Shown here: one piece after another, positions 1 to 35,004 of the stretch
Layout: each line of letters opens with the position of its first letter
How positions within the stretch are numbered: the first letter of the stretch is position 1
Origin: Macrosoma leucophasiata
Lineage: Eukaryota; Arthropoda; Insecta; Lepidoptera; Hedylidae
Assembly: GCA_036365455.1 (NCBI GenBank)
Contig: JAWQUS010000008.1
Location: 18,583,501-18,647,500, forward strand
Reading direction: 5' to 3'
DNA: 64,000 nt
The notes under the pieces: generated by a model
Told to the model about the DNA's origin: nothing
The model's input: only the letters and a program-made list of their open reading frames with translations
Database searches by the model: none
Translations under genes and position numbers: made by a program

Positions 1-178
1 TGGCAAACCAACAGTCTATCGACATCTACCTAAAATCAGAGGTCAAGATGCAGATGCGATGCCACCCCTGAAAACTTTGTTGTTATGTCTCTGTGATAGT
101 TATTATGGGGGCATACGTTACCATCTAACCGTAACACCATAGTGCTGAACACTACCATTTGGCGGCAGATAGGTTAGG
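1..178 (-). repeat. 280-bp repeat family, copy cut by window edge
   Basis: This is an abundant, unclassified interspersed repeat. The plus-sense consensus reads from a head (GGTGGTAGAGCTCCGGTGAC, GGAGCTCGCGGGCGTAGGCA) through AATGGTAGTGTTCAGCACTA, GTACGGCCCTGTAATTTCCG, CACAGAGGCATAACACCTTA to a tail (CATCAATGTGAACTGCATGC, TTGTTTGCCAC, ACATAAAAAA). This copy is the reverse complement, from the tail side to the AATGGTAGTG region. Confidence 0.85.
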
Positions 179-924
179 CAACAACTACACAACACAATCA
201 AAATATACCAGCACGTTCTCTACATTTCTTTGTCATTTGAATTTAAATTAACGCTCCATTGAATATTATACCGCATCACGTATCCGTCTAACAAGACCCA
301 ACAAGTAAGCCTCTTAACATGTTGTACGTCTTGTTAGCCCGCTATAACACAATTCAAATAACGTGTGAAGATACGTTCCTCATTCAATGACATTCTATAA
401 TATTTTGTATCATTTTCCTGCTACGAATATCACACAATACATAATTTCACTTCTGTATTTTCCCGAAGAGGTAGTCATTCAGAAATATTCAATATTTGCC
501 AGTTAGGTAAGTTCCGTGTAATGTATACGAAAAGGATTTTTTTTGTTGTTTAAAAGGAGTTTTTTCGCAAGGAATAGAACATGATTTTTATGACATTTAC
601 TGACATATAAATTACTTTACTAACATGCATAGAACATTAGATTTTCAACATTCAGAGACAAAACACCACTAAGCCTGGGCTGCACCACAACATTTGTTAA
701 AGTTATAAGAGCAAGACACGTACAAATAGACAGCCCTTATTTCTTTAATAAAAATAAATATAAAACACAAAAGCATCTGCTTTGGAAATAAGCTTTAGGA
801 ATCTGAAAGAGTTTAACCATCGACGACACAACGCAGCGCAGCAAGGAAATGAGTATCAAAGAAAATCCGGTATCCAGATGTCTTCGCAATGTTCAGAGCA
901 AGCTTTGTTCGACGACATAGCTCC

Positions 925-998
925 AAAAGGAACTTGGGCTCAACGCGCCGGTATTAAATGGTAACTTATACCGAGACGTTGATGCACGTCCCTCTTGA
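925..998 (+). repeat. ~73-bp direct repeat, unit 1
   Basis: AAAAGGAACTTGGGCTCAACG through TATACCGAGACGTTGATGCACGTCC; the second unit is at 1,408-1,480. Confidence 0.9.
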
Positions 999-1407
999 GC
1001 ACAAAGTATGTTGACTCATGATACACTTTGATAAAATACCCAAGATCCACACACTCAAAAATGTACACAAAAAGAAAACGCACAATGTGGCTCAATAAAA
1101 TTAATTTATTTTTGTCATTTTGTCTAAATGACCAATTCTTAATATTCTGTCGTGTTGATAAGCTCATATTTGATATTGGTAAAATGGGAAAATGTGTATA
1201 TTTTCTTTAAAAAAAAATGACTTGATAAATCGGCGATCGCCGAGTCTTCTTGCAGGAACTTTTGTAAAATAATGTGGATCTAGGGTTTTTTGTTGATTAG
1301 TTACGAAACATAAATTAAAAATCAGTGAGTATAAAGATAATAATAGTGATCTTTGAATTATTTTTTTTAAGTAGACGATAGAGCAGTACATATGGTGAGA
1401 TTTGTAT

Positions 1408-1480
1408 AAAAAGAACTTGGGCTCAACGCATCGGTATTAAATGACAACTTATACCGAGACGTTGATGCACGTCCTTCTTA
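1408..1480 (+). repeat. ~73-bp direct repeat, unit 2
   Basis: AAAAAGAACTTGGGCTCAACG through TATACCGAGACGTTGATGCACGTCC, 483 bp after unit 1. A shorter related piece (GCCGAGACGTTGATACA) is at about 2,112. Confidence 0.9.
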
Positions 1481-1977
1481 CGCCGTATTAATTAGTGACA
1501 CACACACACACAATATAAAGTTTGACATCCCGGATTAAGATATAACTTACATAAAAATGCTTATAATTGTTTGAACTGATGTATGATATAATATTATTAG
1601 CAACACACGGAAAGTACATACTCAGAAATAATAATAAAATTAATATCAAAACATTCAATATCTTTTGATGCGATTATGACGGTGTGATTTGTATAAAAAG
1701 TGGAGACAACCTTGACATATTATTTTGAAAGCTTAAAGATTTTTTTTAGTGTTTTTACATCACCGAAATAAAAAGATTTTAATTTAAACTTTAGAAAATT
1801 TCTAATTTCTAAGATAGAAAAATTTTACATGTACTATAGTAAGGTAAACGAAAAATCTTTTAAACACCTAATGTATCTAAAGAATCTCAAGATAATATTG
1901 CACAGCTTGCACCCTTTTATAATTATCTTTGTACAAATCTACGAATGTAAATTGCTGTGATTCTTTGATTCTTCTCG

Positions 1978-2095
1978 ATCGCAGTGGCGGTAGTTTTATA
2001 CGCGGGACGCTGCTGCCCATCCTGCATTATTATATTTATGACAGTCCTATTGGGATGGTTTGACCACCATTGTTCGGTTGACTGAGTACCAGAGA
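1978..2095 (+). repeat. partial copy of the foldback-associated repeat
   Basis: GATCGCAGTGGCGGTAGTTTTATACGC then GCTGCTGCCCATCCTGCA and a TTGTTCGGTTGACTG end, related to 14,991 and 50,655. Confidence 0.6.
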
Positions 2096-4024
2096 GTAAA
2101 TCTACAATAATATGCCGAGACGTTGATACAAATCATTTTTGAGGCGATATATACACCTACGTCTTCTAAAGAACACGAAGGGGCTTCGTGTTTACGTAAG
2201 CTTTCAATTAATTAAATTATTATCTTTTATATTACAATAATTATTGAAAAAAACATGATAAACATCTTCAAGGGTCTTAGAATCTGCGTTAGGTTAATTT
2301 AATAACGTCTCACACAAACGATACCGGAAAACGCTCGGATTCATCGGATATTCAAAAGAAAAATATTTTAATAACATTTCTCGTGTATTCACATTTCGCC
2401 TAATTATTTTTAAAATCGCATCTGGCTTCTTAATAATTAATAGAAAATTGTTTAAATAAATAAAACATACCTATATCCAACTTTTAAGAAAGTTGTAAAA
2501 TACGTATTTATTGCTATACTCGGAAGAATATATTTTTGTGTCAAAGTCAACCACAGAACCACAGCGAATTAACATCATATTCATTGAAAGTCAAATCTTT
2601 AAAAAAAATGGGTCTCAAATAGCTGTTACGTTGCGTTGAAACAAAATGTATGTTGTAGCTCGTTATGAGAAGCCGCATCCAACGCGAGGTTTGCCGCTAG
2701 AGTACAATACAAAGTTAAAACGGGCTGTTTTATAAAACCTCGTTACCAACTTATTTCATCATTCGTAACATTTATTACGTTTTATTTCCGAGGTATCGTT
2801 ACATATCAACCTTATAATATGCTTCAATTGAGTGCTTCCATTACTTAATCGAAAACAGAAATCTGGGCGTTCTTAGATAATAAATGGTCGTACAGTAATT
2901 AATAATTTTTAACATTACAATAGAAAAGATTGTATTGGCGCTAGTATGGCGCGAGCCATAATTTTCCGATAAGTAACTAAATTGAACTTTTCAAGAGCCA
3001 ATAAATTGCCCAAAAAAATAACACGATTATTTTCAAAATATAATGACTGACCTGTGCAATTTATGTCAACCATGGGCATTGACATAAATTAAATATATAA
3101 TATTCGAACATTTCAATGTTCAGATATCCACATTATACAAAAACTTACAAAATATAAAATAAAAAAGTATCTAAACAGTAAACAGTAGGTAGGTATACAT
3201 GTCACAATTCGCGTTACACTGTATTCCTCATAAAACAAACAAACATTTTATAAAACAGATGAATTGCACATTTGTAGCCTACTGCATTAACAATAGGATA
3301 ATTAACAAAAAAAAAAACATTACATTACACAACTCTTACCCGTGTATCGCCAATAAACTATCGGAGCGCTACGCCAACGTAGCCAATGACCATCGCGATT
3401 AAATCTATATACAATAATGAAATCAAACACCAATTTTCACCTCATTCTCTAACTTACAAACCTTGTGTACTGTTACAAACACTGTATGGTGTTCCTGGGA
3501 AATAAAACAGATGTCCATATTGTCCATGGCGTTTTCTGCCCCAAACCCACTACGATATATCCAGTGTATGAACAGACTGGCGTATCACTTACGACTAAAT
3601 TAATGTCAAAACAGTTGACGGGTTTTATATGGGGTAGAAAAATGGGGTCTAAAGGATAATAATTATATTGTGGGACAAACCGGTCCTGGAATTATTATTC
3701 TCGTAGGGGAACAGTACACAAGGGACGATTCGCACAATAATCAACTATGATTTAAAACTTAATCCTGCTTGTATAACAAAATACGCTTTAGTTAAAAAAT
3801 AATACGTCATGTTAAAATATTCATTTTTAAACACACGACGAATTTAAAAAATAGTATTTTTTTATGATAGGAATTTATTCAATTGTATCCCTATAGGCGT
3901 TTTGAACATTAATTTCATTCATGAGCTGCGATGTTTTATATTATTTTACCTATTTTCATCAGGGCGTTCGTTACCTGTAGGTAGAGTAGCTCAATAGAAG
4001 ATTTTGCATGTACCATGACGTCTT

Positions 4025-4164
4025 AGTGCGAGATTCACAGCCCGCACTACGACTTTACTTTGAGCAAAGTATGCTTCGAACTGTCAGAAATGTATGGGTT
4101 TTGACAGTTCGAAGCGTACTTTGCTCTAAAGTAAAGTCGTAGTGCGGTCTGTGAATCTCGCACT
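4025..4164. mobile_element. palindromic MITE (140 bp)
   Basis: Arms of about 62 bp: AGTGCGAGATTCACAGCCCG...GAACTGTCA and TGACAGTTCGAAGCG...GTGAATCTCGCACT, nearly perfect, with a 15-bp loop. Such a structure would extrude as a long hairpin. Confidence 0.95.
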
Positions 4165-4181
4165 TCTTACTTCCGTTAGAG

Positions 4182-4220
4182 GTTCCTACATTGAATCGGA
4201 CTACGATTCAATGTAGGAAC
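4182..4220. repeat. perfect 17-bp hairpin beside the palindromic MITE
   Basis: GTTCCTACATTGAATCG, spacer GACTA, CGATTCAATGTAGGAAC. It begins 18 bp after the palindromic MITE. Confidence 0.95.
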
Positions 4221-4950
4221 GGAAAAATATTGTGTCATGTGTTTATGCAATTCACATTACCATTGACGTGACAAAGAATTACCATTCAGTTGTCAACTAA
4301 AATGCAATGAGAGACAACGTTACGTAATCGCATTTCAATTAAAAACTAAATTCAGTTTCATCTGTTCATGTTCACATTGATTTCTGTGATCAATCAATAA
4401 TGTTGAAGATCTTCATGACGTCAAAAAAGTTGGACGTTATTAGGCACACTCTGTAGGCGATTAGTTACACAAATATTAGATAAATATTATTTTTTTACTT
4501 AATAAACTGGGTACATAATAATGCGATTACCATTAATATCGAGGCGAGTATTTTTTCTTTTTGAGTACGAATTACTACAAATTTTAATGACTGTTTCGTC
4601 ACAGCGTCTTCTCTTATTTGAAAATCTAATGTCGATAAAATCAAATCAAACATCACTTAATTGTGAACCTGGCCCTGGACTGTGTTATAGACGGGTGAGT
4701 TAACGTGTACATAGGGATCTCTTGTTAAGCCCGAGTGCTCTTTGTTCAATACCCTCCACATTTATTTTCAAACTTAGTCGTTCAAGGTGAACATGTCGTA
4801 ACCCTAGCTAGCTAGTACGCCCCAGGCAGCTAGGCTTAAATTTAATAATTACCTAACATGCAGCTGCGCTTTTTTTTATATATATATATAGCTATCAAAA
4901 CAACTATTATAGAAACTCTCAATTCAATCTCAAACAAATTTATAGACTTA

Positions 4951-5096
4951 CCCTCTTATTCATAAACGTATTTTAGCTAAAGTGTTGCTAATCTCTCCTT
5001 TGTCTTTTTCTATCCTGCACATTTGACAATGCAACTGACAAAGACAAAGCATTCTATAGCTAAAACGTATCTAATGTACGTTTATGAATAAGGGGG
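4951..5096. mobile_element. PIF/Harbinger-type MITE, copy 1 (146 bp)
   Basis: Inverted ends CCCTCTTATTCATAAACGTA / TACGTTTATGAATAAGGGGG, preceded by TTA (the right TTA has decayed to TTT). The interior contains CTTTGTCTTTTTCTATCCTG. Same length as the copy at 21,337. Confidence 0.85.
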
Positions 5097-5589
5097 TTTT
5101 TTTTTTTGATTTTTTTATTTATTTTAAAAGACAATCTGTAGGTATTATTATTGAAATAAGTCAGCGATTTAAAAACATAATGGTACTTGAGATTAAGCAA
5201 AATATTAAACTCCGTTATATGTGAGCTTGAAACAGTCGCTTCATGATACCTAATCAGGTAATAAATCTTTCTTTTGTGTTCGTCACTGTGAGGAGAAAGT
5301 TTGTATGAAAAAAAAATGTTAAAAAATATGGTGGTGAGAAGTTTACCTGGTCAGCTTGTGTTTAATAAATTGTGAAATGTGAGTTCTGAAATAGTATTTG
5401 TGTGTAAATTAACGGCGATCAAACATATCTTACGGATTCAAGGATGAAAGGATAACAAAGATAGATGTGAATAGTAAATAGAAGCCATTATTATTATTAT
5501 TCCACTCATTGATTGTAAAGCCAAATTAAATATTTTTTTGCCTATATTAGATTTAGAAATACACGAAATATATACAAATCTACTGGGTT

Positions 5590-5815
5590 TCGAGGGTCGC
5601 CACCAATACCACCGCATTATCTAATCTGTCTGTCGCCAAATGGTAGTGTTTAGCACTGGTGTTCCGGTTAGATTGTAATGTATGGCCCCGTAATAACTAT
5701 CACAGAGACATAATATCTTAGGGCTGGTAAAGATTCTGCATTTTACATTTTGGTTTTACTGTAGGCTGCAGTTGTCACTTAACATCCATGTGAACTGCAG
5801 ACTTGTTGCTATCTA
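5590..5815 (+). repeat. 280-bp repeat family, diverged copy
   Basis: Contains CCAAATGGTAGTGTTTAGCA, GTATGGCCCCGTAATAACTA, CAGAGACATAATATCTTAGG and TTAACATCCATGTGAACTGC; the head is degraded. Confidence 0.85.
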
Positions 5816-7957
5816 CGTGCCATAGTATACATATAGGTATATTATATTTAAACACATATTATGAATGTAAAATTAGTTGTAAGTGAACTTATTGTCGTGA
5901 CACTATTGAATTTAAGGCAGCTTTTTCTCAGTACTTTTAGGCTTTGGAAATCTGGCAGTGAATAACAAAGAAAATCTCATTCATTTCAAAAAGTGTTTTT
6001 GTCAGTTTGTAAAAGAAAATGGAACGCTATGTTGATATATCTACCTATTTTAAATCTTAGTTATTTTTGGACGATTATTAGTTTATTAATAAGGTTTAAA
6101 TTGACATATCAATCAATGTATCAATTATTATTATTGTTATTCACTGTAACTTTTTTGCAATTTTACCTATCACTAAAAATATTGATATACCTATTTCTAA
6201 GTGATTTAATAAATGTTGAGTTGGACAGTATTTAGGTAAATATAGATAAAATGTATATTCGAAGAATCCATCAAGTAATAATAATATGTCGTTTATGAGG
6301 ATCGGTATAAAGGTTTCGTTTATTATCAGCATTAACTGTACATGAAATTATTAAGTCAAGTCTTTGAATGATACCATCGTTAATATTCTAACGGAGACCC
6401 TTGTTCGAGCCGTGAGGAGCTTAATTTGGGAAATCCTTACTTAGTTCGTACTCAAGACTAATGCCCATAATGTTCTGCTGATATCTCCACAAATATTCAC
6501 TGAACTATTTACTCGTAATTCTCTAATGAACAGTTAACAGTTTTGTTGTATTATCAGCTCAAGACATGATAAGTAAGACTGGTAAAGATATTAAGATTTA
6601 TGGAACGACCGTAGTGGTGCAAATATTTGAAGTATTTACTTAAAAATAGATCATTCTTTTATATTAAATTTTATAAGGTTAATTATTTTCGTACATTACA
6701 ATTATATGTGTACTATATACCACTATAAATCAAAATTACGATACGACAATCACGCAAAAATAATTTCAAAATGCTAACATCGTTTTTGTCATGAAGAGGC
6801 AAACAAGTATACAGTTCATACGGCGCGGGATGCTACATCATGATACGGGATGACACACGTTTTCCGGCACGAAGGTAGACTAAAGTTGCTGGCCGCTAGC
6901 CGCTGATTGCCACACAAGCTAGATTCAAGATTAGAGCTTAGCTTAATAGTTTAAGCAATAATTTCCTTAACACAGAACTGAACAGTAGGTCTCACATGCG
7001 CCAGGGACGTGTCGTGCATCTTGTGGGAAGTCACGACATGCCACCGATGCCACGGCATGCCATGGTACGGCGCGTCCTCCCTTGAAACCATTTGACCTAT
7101 TCGTCATAAAATAATGTACCTAATACTATTAGACTGCTATTTTTTATTAGGTATAATATCCATAGTGTGATAGAAATGTTTAATATGACATTACCGCTAA
7201 CAGATAAACGGATGAGAAAAATGACTAATGTACTTTACCGCCGTTGGAAAAAAAAAGAACTTTGAGGTATAGGTATAAAGCAATTTACATTTGAAATAGG
7301 GGTTTGGAATTACAGCGGAAAATCATCTTTGTTTTAAACTTAGCACTCCACAGAATAACCAATCTAAGACTCGCTTGTCAAACTGATGGAACAAATGCAA
7401 ACAAGGTCGAGTCGGAACGTCTAGAGATTTCCCTAGGGGCTTTAGCTTTCTTTGAGGTCAAGTAACATCTAATTGAGTTAACACATACCTATTGATATTC
7501 CGATTACATAGTGCGGAAAAGAATGTATAATTTATCATTCATTCCTCTTCTAGGAGGTACATATTTAAGGCAGTGTTCATAAATCAAGTTGTAAGTATTA
7601 TGGTTTCATATTTTTGTGTTCCAACTTTTTTATTCTGGTTTCGGTATAATACACAAATTAAAAGGCCTACAGATAAAAACTTCGCCTTAATTTCGATGAA
7701 ATTCCGCAAGGATTACAATCTATACTTTTGTGACGACAAAAGAATGGTCAAACTAGGGATTGCAATTGAGCAAAGTGGTATCCCGTCATCCCGTGGGATT
7801 TAAACCATTTGCGGAGAGTTCCTGTACGCAATACTTAGAGTTTCGTACACAGCGTCAAAGATTTGGAATAGGGTATCTCAAGACAAATAAATAATGGTAT
7901 TACGTTTAGAAGGCGGTTAAGAGAATACTATACGAATATATACGATAACACGTGTAT

Positions 7958-8117
7958 AATAATGTACGGCCCTGTAATTTCCGGCACAGAGGCATAACAC
8001 CTTAGGCCTCAGGAGTGGTAACACATCTGCTTTATGACCTTGGTCTTTCTGTAAGTGTCTATAGGTTGCAGTCATCACTTTACATCAATGTGAACTGCAT
8101 GCTTGTTTGCCACTAAC
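7958..8117 (+). repeat. 280-bp repeat family, head-less copy
   Basis: Starts AATGTACGGCCCTGTAATTT and runs to ACTGCATGCTTGTTTGCCAC; the GAGCTC head and AATGGTAGTG part are missing. Confidence 0.88.
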
Positions 8118-8172
8118 GTAAAGTTCGGAATTAAACTGGTTCTTTCTACCTTTACTTACCTAACCTTCACCC

Positions 8173-8350
8173 TATTCAGACTTGCGCGTTATTCGCTAAC
8201 AACGTGGGGAGCGGATACCGTGATGCGGTATATGAAGTTCCGCGACTATGTTCCGCTCTAGTCGCGGAACTTCATACAAAATCTCCGAGAGAAATCCGCT
8301 CGGTAATACCGCTCCCCACGTCGGTAGCGAATAACGCGCAGGTCTGAATA
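8173..8350. mobile_element. MITE with ATTCAGAC..GCGCGTTATTCGCTA ends, copy 1
   Basis: Inverted ends of over 40 bp: TATTCAGACTTGCGCGTTAT...CGTGGGGAGCGG against CGCTCCCCACGTCGGTAGCG...AGGTCTGAATA. An inner hairpin AGTTCCGCGACTA/TAGTCGCGGAACT sits at the centre. 178 bp. Confidence 0.92.
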
Positions 8351-8635
8351 AGACTCAATACTGCACACAAAATATTAAATATATCCACAAAAATAATATA
8401 TGCATAATAATAATAAATAATTCATAATCATGATAGGGACGAATTTTATTTTCCTAAAGTTGACCACCTTCCTTCACGAAATTATTCATGTAGGTATAAA
8501 CAATAAACAATAATATAGCATTTTCAAGGACCTAATCTTACGAAAGAAATGTATTCAGTGACGTCATAAAGTTAAGTATTAATAACTACAACATAAGAAT
8601 CTAAATCAATTGGCCCACATTTCACTTCATTACAT

Positions 8636-8800
8636 ATTATAAAGTAAAGTCTATTTTATCTGTCTGTATGTACGCGCTAATCTTGGAAAGTTGTGAACCG
8701 ATTTTGCGCCTGTTCGAAATGTTGGAAAGAGGGTTTTCTGAGAAATGTTTATATCCATAATAAATGCAACCCGTGCGAAGCCGGGGCGGGTCGCTAGTTA
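8636..8800 (+). mobile_element. short Helitron-like element
   Basis: The 3' end ACCCGTGCGAAGCCGGGGCGGGTCGCTAGT has an ACCCG/CGGGT hairpin just before a terminal CTAG and T. The left part (TATTATAAAGTAAAGTCTAT, GTTGTGAACCGATTTTGCG) is the usual short lepidopteran version. Confidence 0.65.
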
Positions 8801-10917
8801 ATGGTATACAAAACAACACACAATTTATACGTTTTCAAAGTAATAGAAGTATCAACATTTGAAATTGTATTCTACTATTTAAATAACGTGACCGTTCTTT
8901 CTTTTATTCTAAATTCAACAGCTCAAGGCGTACTTTGCTTGCTGCTTTAATTTATTTCCAATGAAATATATAAGCGATTTAAAGTATTAAAAAGAATATC
9001 ATATTTAGTGACCATTTAAAAGATCAAAATTAAATGACCGCACTTACTATTCCACTATTTTCACTGCCGAATGCCATTTATGTGATGAAAAATTTAAGAA
9101 GTTACGTTTAGATTTTTAAAAAATCGCAGTATACTACTGAGCACTAATGTCTTAAATGTCGTATGACGACTGATAACCTTGCAACCAGGGCGGCCATATA
9201 TATATAGGCCCGCCTGATAGAATTTAAGTGGGTGATTGATCATTGAGTACATGCATCTTTTTGTGTCTCGAGTCGCGATCATCATTGTTGCTAATTTAAG
9301 GTTGTCCCATACAGCGGTTATTTAAAATTAAACATAACTTCACGCCTTTAATCTTCGAAGGGGTAAGCAGACTTGAAATTCTTGCATTGGAGCATACATA
9401 TCCGAGTGCATTACCAAGCTCTTGAGAATGGCACTGCGAAACTTTCAGAAGGTTGAATAATCGCAATAGCGTTCACATCCCCGACCAGGGAAGAAAACCA
9501 GCGTAACAGTAGTGACCTGCCATCACAATACTAATAAAGCAGTATAAATAAGACAGCAATACTAATAAAAGTTTAACATAAAAATCAGTTAAAATGTATA
9601 AGCAACATTAATTATTGTTCTCTTTTTACAAACATTAAGTAGTAAAGCCTTTTCACGATGGAGAACTCTCCAGTAGTAATAGGGCCGTGGGCGTACCGCT
9701 AGTTAGCCCTTTTACATAAGAAATATGTAAAATTAAAATTACAAAGATCTTAACACTTGTTTACGCAGATCACCTAGATTGGCGGCGGGCTCCTTTCGCT
9801 TGACACTTCAAAACACTGACCTCCTCATTCGTAAACGATACATTAGATACGTTTCATTTTTAATTATGTAAGAAAAAGACAAGAGAGAGAGATTAGCACA
9901 CACAAACACATGTACAGATGGAACCTTTAAATAAAAAAATCAATAATATATTTTATTTTACACAACCATGTTGAACCTACAATCAAATTGCACTCGATGT
10001 AACAATGTATACACAGAATGATATTGTTCGTAACAAGAATATCCGGTATAACCTCGGTGTCGCATACGAGATTTAAGTGCCTATATTTATTTGAATTCTG
10101 CCTGTGGCTGGCTAGCAGGATTTATCGTAGATATACGACTACGTATTACTGTGGTATAATTATTTTTATTATCTACAAAAAAGAACATTTAATTTTTGTA
10201 TGTTTTGAAGTACGGAGACGATTTTAAAAATTATTTCACATAAGTACAGAATGCCACAACAACATAAACATGTTTCATATTTTTAAATTGAAAAAAATTA
10301 GGGATCCGTACAAAAACTTCAATATTGTAAGCTAAGGTGTAAAAAAACAAAGACAATTAATTACCTACGTCGCGTGCGTTGTTAAAACCGTTCGAGTTAC
10401 ACGAGGATAATGACGTACAAAGAATATGATTAGCAGATGTATGTCATTTATGCAGAAAAAAATATATAGCCAAAATATTAAACAGTTAAGTAATTTCAAT
10501 TTGATACGAAGCTTACATCGCTCATTTGAACTATAACCAACAAATCATTGTAGAAATTAACAGTTCTATCAAAGGCCCATAGCCATTGAAATAGTCTTGT
10601 GCTGGATAGGAGAACACGTCTAGGTAAACGTAGTATAAGGAAGCCTTTTATGTCGCAAAGACGGTGTTATGTCTTTGTGACTCAAAGGAATGACGACTTA
10701 AGAAAAATAGCTGGAGTCGGTTGGATTCGAGCCGCTCAGTAGACGGCTGTATTTGTTATTTCTCATATACTCATATTAGTTGAATGCATCTATCCGAAAT
10801 CGCGGCAATTCGCTAAAATATGAAGGTTAATGTTATTAATATTAAGTATCATGTTTTCAAGAAAAACACCATATTAGATTTTACATTGAACTCGTCCGGA
10901 TCCCCCCTTATATGTAT

Positions 10918-11097
10918 ATCAGTCAATCAAATAAAAAATACGCTTACACTCGCAGCCGCACACTGGGTATAAACCTGTATTATAGCTGTTGTTATACTCA
11001 CACAACACGTACACAAACAGGCAGGTGCGGGGATCGAAGCCTCGACCCGCGAATCTAGCGGTCGTCACACACCGCTAGACTAATCGGGTCGTTAAAG
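10918..11097 (-). repeat. tRNA-derived SINE, second family, copy 1
   Basis: On the minus strand it starts CGACCCGATTAGTCTAGCGG (A box TTAGTCTAGCGG) and has the B box GGCTTCGATCCCCGCACC, followed by a body with CCTGTTTGTGTACGTGTTGT. It shares head and body layout with 41,585-41,776. Confidence 0.75.
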
Positions 11098-11706
11098 AAA
11101 TATAAAAAGAAATAACTAAGGGACGTGACAAAAATGTAACACCAAAGCTCGGCAAACAGAAGCGTCAATATTATTCGTCCATATATTTCAGAATCCATCA
11201 AACAAAGCACACAGTGCGCCTAGTTCGTCCGTTATCTTCTTATTTACAGAACGACATCGTTAACGCGTTGTGAGCTGAGAAGGTTACTTAACTGAAGTCC
11301 TCATCAGATCTCAACTTGGTGGCAATGGTACTAATAGGAAGGCAAGGGACTCTTTCAAACGACACAAGTTTTTAAAATCGGTCTACAATAGACGGAGTAA
11401 TCGGTCAACATTTAAAAACGCACATACATACACTACAGGATAAAGCGTCTTAATTTTATTGAAGCCGGTTAAAAAGAAATAACCTCAATTTGAAACCAAA
11501 ACGTGTTTGGCAAATGTACGACTTAATGTAGTCGATGAAAATCATGAAAATCTACGATTAAAATCTTTGCATAATTTACAACAACTAGATTGCTATTGAT
11601 ACTTACGGAAGATGATGATTTTCGCCAAACAGTTCATAGATGTATAACATGTATTGTATATTTCGCGGTGACGTCTTTACTACGTAGCTATTTTTATGTA
11701 ACGAAG

Positions 11707-11968
11707 GTGGCAAACACGCATGCAGCTCACATTGATGTTAAGTGACGACTGCAGCCTATAGACGTCTACGTAAAGACCAGATGTCAAAATGCATATACGT
11801 TGCCACCCCTGAGACCTAAGTTGTTATGTCTCTGAGATAGTTACTACGGGGCCATACATTACCATCTAACCGGAACACGATAGTGCTGAACACTACCATT
11901 TTGTGGTAGATAGAGGTGATGCGGTGGCGCCTACGCCCGCGAGCTCCGTCACTAGAGCTTTACCACCA
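11707..11968 (-). repeat. 280-bp repeat family, near-complete copy
   Basis: Runs from GGCAAACACGCATGCAGCTC (tail side) to AGAGCTTTACCACCAG (head). It faces the copy at 12,207-12,490 head to head across about 240 bp. Confidence 0.92.
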
Positions 11969-12206
11969 GTAAAATACAATTACAGATATCATTTAATTGT
12001 TATATCAGCCATTTGAATCATTCACAACCTAAAGAATGGTCATATTACAAAAAAAATGATCCTAGAGGTTTCAAAGACAACATTTGAGTGTTTTCCATTT
12101 GTCGTCTAGCACTGTCCACGATGATTAAAACTGAGGATTTTTTCCACTTGTCACTTCAATGACTTTTTTCGTATACTTATATAATAATGTTAACACGTAT
12201 TGCACA

Positions 12207-12490
12207 GGTGGTAAAGCTCCAGTGACGCAGCTCGCGGGCGTAGGCACCAGCGCATCACCTTATATACTTGCCGCTAAATGGTAGTGTTCAGCACTATCGT
12301 GTTCCGGGCAGGTGGTAATGTACGGCCCTGTAATTGCCGGCACAGAGGCATAACATCTTAGGCCTCAGGAGTGGTAACGCATCTGCATTTTGACCTTGTT
12401 CTTTGTGTGGGTGGGTGTCTATAGGCTGTAGCCATCACTTGACATCAATGTGAACTGCATGCTTGTTTGCCACTTCCATTACATAAAAAA
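12207..12490 (+). repeat. 280-bp repeat family, full-length copy
   Basis: Starts GGTGGTAAAGCTCCAGTGAC and ends CACTTCCATTACATAAAAAA. It is 52 bp downstream (in fry sense) of the last fry exon found. Confidence 0.93.
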
Positions 12491-12541
12491 ACGTATAATA
12501 TCTATCTAATCTAGTATTAAATAAATATATATATCACTTAC

Positions 12542-34422
<21,881 letters not shown>

Positions 34423-34831
34423 TGTCTCCGTTGTGATACTGCTCAATTTTTTATGATACTAGAAACCAAAAACAAGTTGTACAGTAACCAGCTGGAAAGG
34501 AAGGGAAAGATATGATATATCGGCATTCACCATTCATCCATATTTCGGTAGTTATGTTTTATGACCGGGTTAGTTTACTTATCCTTTTTCCATCAAATCT
34601 ATATCAAACCGACAATACAGACGTCGCTTTAATTATGATCTCAAAAGATCTGCACATGATCCCAGCTGTTTAATGAATAAACTGAAACATGGCCGAATAC
34701 TGCAACATGAATCTATTTTGAGTTGACCCTTCAATATTGTGCTGCCACTATCACTTCAAAATGTTATGCTGAGGTAGAAAACTTCTAGAGTGCCACTTAA
34801 GAACGTGAGACGTATCAGTAAACGACTAATA

Positions 34832-34936
34832 GGGCGCTTACACAAAACTGCGATGTAAATCGCATCGCAGCAACTCACATCGCAGATTTCTGCGATGCGG
34901 CGTCGCATCGCATCGAAGTTTTCTGTGGGCACCCTT
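34832..34936. mobile_element. small MITE near fry 5' region (about 105 bp)
   Basis: Ends GGGCGCTTACACAAAACTGC and GAAGTTTTCTGTGGGCACCC, with repeated GCGATG/CATCGC words inside. It lies about 375 bp upstream of the first fry coding exon seen. Confidence 0.8.
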
Positions 34937-35004
34937 AGACCCAGTTCGTAAAAATATTTGAAACATCGGAAAATGTTCTTTAGGTTTTCAAAATATTATA
35001 TCTA

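Larger units (their letters stand above)
179..12206. other. repeat-bearing region left of the last fry exon found; no gene recognised
   Basis: Besides the listed repeats and MITEs, no exon with conserved protein similarity was seen on either strand. The open frames here are short and low in complexity or overlap repeats. If fry continues, this is intron. A CA dinucleotide run lies at about 1,497-1,512 and a TA run at about 4,879-4,892. Confidence 0.6.

Noticed and set aside
4521..4703. Small plus-strand open frame of 60 codons
   Set aside because: No splice sites, no domain, AT-driven composition, as with most short open frames in this window.
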